Assembly (NCBI GenBank): GCA_018524725.1
Contig: JAEUWP010000135.1
Coordinates: forward strand, 1 to 64,000
DNA from: Podaxis mareebaensis
Taxonomy: Eukaryota > Basidiomycota > Agaricomycetes > Agaricales > Agaricaceae
Direction of reading: 5' to 3'
DNA: 64,000 bases
The notes below the pieces were generated by a model. That model was not told where the DNA came from. It ran no database searches and was given only the letters and a program-made list of their open reading frames with translations. How positions within the stretch are numbered: the first letter of the stretch is position 1; each line of letters begins with the position of its first letter. A program made the position numbers and the translations under genes. Positions 58,301-64,000 of the stretch are shown here, piece by piece.

Positions 58301-60316
58301 GCACCTCGCAGACAGAAAATGGAAAATACGGTGGTAATCGATTGTCTGTCAATGATCAATCAAGACTTGTCGACAAAATCAGCGTTCTATGATGTTTCGC
58401 ACCTTGTTACAACTTTGGAGTGGCTTGTAATGTTTTCGGGAATAAAATCTCTTGGCTCAGATAGATGTCCACACATGGTCTTCAAGCCGACCGCACCCTA
58501 TATAGCAATCCTTCTTCCGTGGACCTTCCTGCTGATGACATTAATTAAGGACGCCGAACAAGGACAAGTCAAGTGTCGGAATGAAACTCGATCATGACAG
58601 ACTCATACTTCGCGTGTCCCTCGTGGGTTGATTCTCATCAGGGTCGTGAGCCTCAGTCTGAGGACCGACAGTCGAGAATGGGCTTCTATGTCTAGACCTC
58701 AAAGCTTTGTGTATCGTGTCTACGCAAATCGTGACATCGTCAACGGGAACCATCCAATGAAAAGCTGGTGGTCCTCATGGCCATGAGAAAGTATTGATCG
58801 GCCAATTGGCAACCTTGAAACTTGACTAGCGCCCGTAACGAACTTGCGAATTAATAGATTACGAACTCTGTCATGCACACATACATCAAGTCTGGGGTAG
58901 ATGTGTACCGCAACGTCAAATTGGACATATAAGTCTGTGTACTTAGTCGATTCAGACGAACATCTGCTCACAAACTGGATCTTTGGTCCTTCTGTTCTTC
59001 TGCTTGAAGGCCAACCATGCGGTTGTTCCAACAAAGCTTTGGTGCGGGATAGGCGGACAAGAAGGCGGACAAAGCCTGGAATTCTGAAGCCTTATCGCCG
59101 CCCGAAGCTTGTCATGAATCATGCCTGGAAAGGATGAACAGAGCCAGGAATGTCTTTATTCCAGTTACACTCGCAGACCTTTTGCTCCACTCGCCTCGAA
59201 CATCTGGGCATTCTTTGATAGATGGGACGGGAGAGCATGTCCGGGCATACAATGCCACTGACGATGATTGGACAGACCCTGCATATGGACCCCTTGTGCC
59301 GAAAGAGGGGCAATACAAAAACGGTAGCAATATGATACCCGAAAGTGTCGTAGAACATGGCCCTTTCGGCTGGACTTCGAAACAAAAGCCCCAGGTGGTA
59401 TGGGCCAGTGATTGGCTTGACGCGGTATTTGTTGCTTGGTCTTGTCCTCATGCTTCTTAATACCGTGATATCGACAGGCTGATAAGGTATTTTTGGAAAG
59501 AAAGGGGGCCGTGAAAGTTGCTGATGAGGTTTTCTCAAAGGTCTTCGCCCATTGGACAGAGGGAATTACACAAGATCCCGATATGATGTTTTCATGAAGA
59601 AGAGACTCCAATTGCGTGGCGTCTTCCAATCCTCGCAGTTAAATCGTCTCAGACCTAGATTCGATCGCGATAGGGTATGCAGTTTATGAGTCATAAAGCA
59701 TCACTATGTGCATTCAGGCTTCAGGCTTCAAGACTTGCTTGGTTTGAACGCCAACTCGGGCCGAGACAGCAATTGGTCATCTGAAGATCGGAACCAAAGT
59801 CAAGGTGTTCGTGGAGAGCTAATCGACAGGCCTTCAATCCAAGTTTCGAATTCAGAAAGTTGATTTTACTGTCAAGGGCATCAGTACCCAATCTCGGTGG
59901 CAGAAATAAAGCCGCAAAAATCACGAAAGCGGCTGCTTCAGATCTTTCCGTGGGCAGTACGATGATGGTCCTTTATGACGAAAACTACGCGCTTATGCAC
60001 AACCCAAGAACTTTGCTCCAAGTAGAACAAGGGTTGAGAGATCAATGGGCACCAGGCTTAGTAATGCTCCAAGCGTTGTTTTTTGGAATGATATCACAGA
60101 TGTGATAAAGGCCTCCGATGCCTTTCTCAGCTAAACAGAATTTCCTGTTTTATTTGGACGATGATATCCAGTCAGAGCGACGTGTTGGGAGGAAGAGGAT
60201 CGTGACTGGGTGCGTGAGACTGGGAACCAATCAGGTTGAAGGTATTGATAAACAATGACAAATACGTGGTCCGCAAAACCCCGTTGGTTCTGTCATCTTT
60301 TAGCACAACGAGCACG
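55395..60316. other. Gene-poor stretch
   Basis: Several open frames of 60-150 codons occur on both strands and overlap each other. None shows a domain. The best is a 108-codon plus-strand frame at 59134-59460 (VFIPVTLADLLLHSPRTSGH, then VRAYNATDDDWTDPAYGPL). It has an even composition and an ATG but no recognised relative. Minus-strand frames at 55918-56627 and 56862-57281 are also long for the region. Confidence 0.4.
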
Positions 60317-62193
60317 ATGTTCAGGTCGTCGTCCGCAACGACACAGGCGGTGCTTAAAGCATCAGCCTCAGTATCCAGTAGGCACTTGCTCAATATTGCC
60401 GACAGCGTGCTTATGGCTTTTGTCCGTCACCAGGCGTCGCGCGGCCGTTTCGTGCAAAACTTCGGTCCCAGCGTTCCTTTGCAACTGCTACGGACACTCC
60501 TGTCCGTAGATATGGCGGCTTGAAGGACCAGGACCGTATTTTTACAAATGCGTACAGCAGACATGATCATGGAATTAAAGGTGCAATGGTGTGTATGATG
60601 ATGCAATGCATAACTGTTTGAACTTCTCACAAATTGTTTAGTCGAGAGGTGACTGGCACAGAACAAAGGACATCCTACTCAAGGGTGATTCCTGGATTAT
60701 CCAAACTATCAAAGATTCCGGTTTGCGTGGTCGTGGTGGCGCTGGTTTCCCTAGCGGTTTGAAATGGAGTTTCATGAACAAGCCGGGATGGGAAAAGGAC
60801 CCTCGGTGAGTCGACTAGTTTGACTCGTATAAGGTGAATTTCGCGTCAAATGGCGCCTGAAATCTGACCTTTTCTCCAGGCCTCGTTACCTTGTCATCAA
60901 CGCCGACGAGGGTGAACCTGGTACCTGCAAGGACCGTGAAATCCTCCGAGGCGACCCCCACAAACTCATTGAAGGCTGTCTCGTCGCCGGTCGCGGTATG
61001 AACGCCAACGCCGCTTACATTTATATCCGTGGTGAATTCTATCAAGAGGCTTCACACGTCCAACAAGCCATCAATGAGGCTTATGCTGCCGGTTTCTTGG
61101 GCAAGAATGCTTGCGGTTCCGGCTTTGACTTTGACGTTTATGTCCACCGTGGTGCTGGCGCCTACATTTGCGGCGAGGAAACAGCTTTGATCGAGTCTAT
61201 CGAGGGCAAGCAGGGCAAGCCACGTCTGAAACCTCCATTCCCCGCAGATGTTGGTCTCTTCGGCTGCCCCACGACAGTGGCCAACGTCGAGACTGTCGCG
61301 GTCGCTCCCACTATTTGTCGTCGCGGTGCTAGCTGGTTTGCGGGCTTTGGCCGCGAGAGGAATCACGGTACTAAATTGTTCTGTATCAGCGGCCATGTGA
61401 ACAACCCGTGTGTTGTCGAGGAAGAAATGAGCATCCCGTTAAAGGAGTTGATTGAGAAGCACTGTGGTGGCGTTATCGGTGGTTGGGACAACCTCCTTGG
61501 CATCGTTCCCGGGGGCTCCAGTGTGCCAGTTTTGCCTATCAACTTATGCTCTGAGGTCTTGTGAGTGCCTTCAGTTACCACATATCAGAGAAATGCTTAA
61601 TGTCATCGAAGGATGGATTACGACTCACTCCGGGATGCACAGTCTGGTCTTGGTACCGGCGCCGTCATCGTCATGAACAAGAGCACCGACATTATTTCCG
61701 CTATAGCCCGCTTCTCACAGGTAAAGTATTCTGCTGTCGTTGTACCAGAAGTTACTCACCCATGATCTCAGTTTTACAAGCACGAATCATGTGGTCAATG
61801 TACACCTTGCCGTGAGGGCACCACTTGGATGGCTAAGATGATGGACCGTCTCGTGGAAGGTCGTGGACACCAGCGAGAAATCGACATGCTCCTTGAGCTC
61901 ACGTATGTCACCTTAGCTCCCCATTCCTCCTGGTCAACTGGTAACATTGATCCTCTTCATACAGCAAACAAGTCGAAGGGCGAACGATCTGCGCGTTAGG
62001 TGATGCTGCTGCCTGGCCCATTCAGGGTCTGATGAGACACTTCCGTCCCGAAGTGGAGCGTCGTATTGCTGAGTTCCAGGCTACACACGGACATGTTGGC
62101 TTTGGCGGGCACTTGGCCAGTGCGGTAGACCCAACCTTGGCTGTGCCTGACAACTTGGGGTTGAGGGCGCCTGAACCTCAGCCCGGAGTGTGA
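60317..62193 (+). CDS. nuo51: NADH:ubiquinone oxidoreductase 51 kDa subunit (complex I)
   Basis: This is the NADH-oxidising, FMN-binding subunit on the matrix side of mitochondrial complex I. Exon 1 ([20 protein letters not shown]) joins after a GTAGGC..CACCAG intron to a basic presequence, [16 protein letters not shown]. Then comes the mature start [20 protein letters not shown]. Key motifs are the FMN loop [16 protein letters not shown], then [39 protein letters not shown] and [20 protein letters not shown]. The N3 iron-sulfur ligands lie in [15 protein letters not shown], with the fourth cysteine in [15 protein letters not shown]. Introns follow IKGAM, EKDPR, CSEVL, ARFSQ and LLELT. The stop is the TGA at 62191-62193. 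All residues I could check against the family are present. Confidence 0.95.
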
Positions 62194-63076
62194 TTGATTT
62201 CATGTATCGTGTGCGGGCTTATTGGTGTTGTTGGTTGCGGAGACGCCACAGTGGACGCGCAATAGAATTTTCCTTTATTGGCTGATCATTCGCGGCCGAG
62301 CCGTGAGGTATTTACTGTAATGTTCCAGTCGCTATGGGAACTTCACCTTGGGATAGGGGTTGTCCATGACGTTTTCCTATTATCTCTGTCTCTGTTCCAC
62401 GGCCAACTTCAAAAAGAGAAGCCCACGGCCGTCGATGAAATGAGCTGGCCTCTCGGATCGTTTCTATGATAACAAGTCTAATCCCTATGGGTCCAGATAT
62501 GGATCAGGGGAATTGAACATGGAGATACCGCCTTCAATCCATGTTCTGTCTCTGTGACTCGAGAACCTGTGGTAAATCCGTGGTCGGCGTATTGGACTTC
62601 TGAAACAAAGGGCCGACCGTAAATAGAAAAGACTTTGAGGCTGTGGTTTTGACGTTTCGTCGAACGGAGGCCTGTGGTTGGACTTCTTTGATCGGAGGAT
62701 TCTCCATGAATCCATTGTCCCAGTACATGACATGGCTAGGCATGTAGGACAGGGGTCATTGCTCTTGATAAGATGTCACGTTCCTGCTTCCTCCGTTAAT
62801 CCTGGCTTTTACCCACGATAAACAATTCCTTGGAGCTTATCATGTCTCTTGGTCGGACTTGGCGCATGATGCATTGATGATGTATGACTTGAAAGGTGAG
62901 CTCGTATTCATTGGTAACGTATAGTATTATGCCTCGAAGTAAAAACAAACAATTTAATTACAAATCTATGATAATGGTCAATAAATATGTTCCATAGTTT
63001 CATACAACTACATCCCGACATCTACATATCCAATGTCCGGAAATAAATCGTAAAACATAAAGCATAAGAAACGTCG
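62194..63076. other. Intergenic, no gene seen
   Basis: This lies between the convergent complex I gene and the transcription factor gene. Two overlapping short frames lie near 62278-62743 without motifs. AT-rich 3' flank occurs at 62930-63060. Confidence 0.5.
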
Positions 63077-64000
63077 TTATGTGAAGAGGGCAGTAGAATT
63101 GTTAGCCTGAAGAAAGTCGGTAAATCCAACTATCGCGGCTTCATCGAAGTGCGCATCAACGCCCGAGAATACACTCGGGTCCTGGGCCAACAACATACTC
63201 GGAGGTAGTTTGTTGATGTCGAGGAATTGGGGGTGTGGATGCGGTTCGCTAGCTGGGCCTACCATTCCAGTAGATGGAACACTAAATCCTAGTGGGGTTG
63301 ATGGGTACCCCGTCGTGGGGATAAGGTCGTTATAAGGTGTTAAACGAGAAACGAGGCCGGAAGGCATCCCCTGCGAGGCGTCCATCTATATGTAACGATG
63401 CACTTGAATCAAAATGCCGATAATCGAGGGAGTGGTTATTTCAAACTTACGAGTACTCTTCTCACCACCTGCTCGAAGCAGGTATCATCTTCCGAAGCCG
63501 GTATTTGTGTAATACCCTGCGAGGGCGCAGTTGCCTCGGCGACTATAGAGTGTGGCGTTAGGAAGGGTCTTGGCTATTTTGGGATATTAATAACTTACCC
63601 AGTAGGTTCTCGAGGAGAAGAAGGGCATTTTGCACTACCGGTGTCGCGCTGGGTCCCGCGGATCTGACAATGGATGGATGAGTGTGTGATTGCGTGATAC
63701 ATTCTATGGCGCTCACCCGAACAGCTGCAGTGCACCCTGCACCTCTTTCCTACGTTCTCCGATTTCGGCATCTGCACCGGTGCGTCGCAGATGGCACAAA
63801 TCGATGAAAAGTACAATAGCCTATGGAGAAAAGCGTCAGGAATAGCGGGCGCACAAGATGCTATCTGCTAGCTTACTGCTGTAAAGCCATAGGACACAAC
63901 GACCGACAAACGGAGTAGACTTTCCGTTTGGCCACCGGTGCTCAAATGTTGGAGGATCAATTGGGCAGCCTTGATACACTGGACACGAGAATGCATCTGG
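63077..64000 (-). CDS. Fungal-specific transcription factor, C-terminal part (gene runs off the window)
   Basis: Five exons chain in frame on the minus strand. They are RVQCIKAAQLILQHL to RLSVVVSYGFTA; AIVLFIDLCHLRRTG to EVQGALQLFG; SAGPSATPVVQNALLLLENL; VAEATAPSQGITQIPAS to FEQVVRRVL; and the last, starting MDASQGMPSGLVSRL. The helices C-x-x-AA-x-x-I...SY-x-x-F-x-AAIVLFIDLC are typical of the end of the fungal_trans (Zn2Cys6 regulator middle-homology) domain. The proline-rich tail (EPHPHPQFLDINKLPPS) and final FTDFLQANNSTALFT are consistent with an activation region. The DNA-binding N-terminus lies beyond 64000, so the class of zinc cluster cannot be confirmed. Confidence 0.7.

Overview
This is a nuclear fungal window, most likely from a basidiomycete (Agaricomycete type). 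Genes are broken by many short GT..AG introns, mostly 45-65 bp, with CTRAC-like branch points. The recognisable proteins fit a filamentous fungus: complex I 51 kDa subunit, NCS2 purine permease, PHO84-type phosphate permease, a Zn2Cys6-type regulator C-terminus and a GH24 lysozyme. I could not assign a species. One ambiguous base (N) lies at 4161.

Layout. 0.4-2.7 kb: a multi-spanning membrane protein with one in-frame stop. 3.0-3.4 kb: a fold-back element. 3.4-8.1 kb: little that can be supported. 8.1-12.5 kb: a LARP7/Pof8-like RNA-binding protein and a xanthine/uric-acid permease, tandem on the minus strand with only about 50 bp between them. 12.7-14.4 kb: a scrambled zone, made of a broken partial copy of the phosphate-permease gene joined to a 171-bp piece of the NCS2 permease. 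14.4-22.8 kb and 36.0-45.2 kb: two arms of a large, diverged inverted duplication. Each arm holds a hexokinase-like gene and two copies of a very small gene family with a hypervariable proline-rich tail. 22.8-36.0 kb is the spacer between the arms: the intact phosphate permease, a GNAT acetyltransferase, a deleted pogo-like transposon with perfect TA target duplications, and a secreted GH24 lysozyme. 45.4-46.6 kb: a ComA/phosphosulfolactate synthase-like gene just outside the right arm. 46.7-54.7 kb: a zinc-knuckle protein and several weak gene candidates. 54.8-55.4 kb: a dual-specificity phosphatase. 55.4-60.3 kb is gene-poor. 60.3-62.2 kb: the complex I NDUFV1/nuo51 gene. The window ends inside a fungal transcription factor gene.

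The most interesting material is in the inverted arms. The peptide family has two introns at the same places in three of the four copies, a conserved leader, invariant flanking cysteines and a C-terminal Gly-Trp, with a core that differs strongly between copies. That layout resembles ribosomal peptide precursors, but no modifying enzyme is visible nearby. The two hexokinase-like proteins share the same replacement of the first ATP-phosphate motif while keeping the sugar-binding and catalytic motifs, so they are probably atypical hexokinases.
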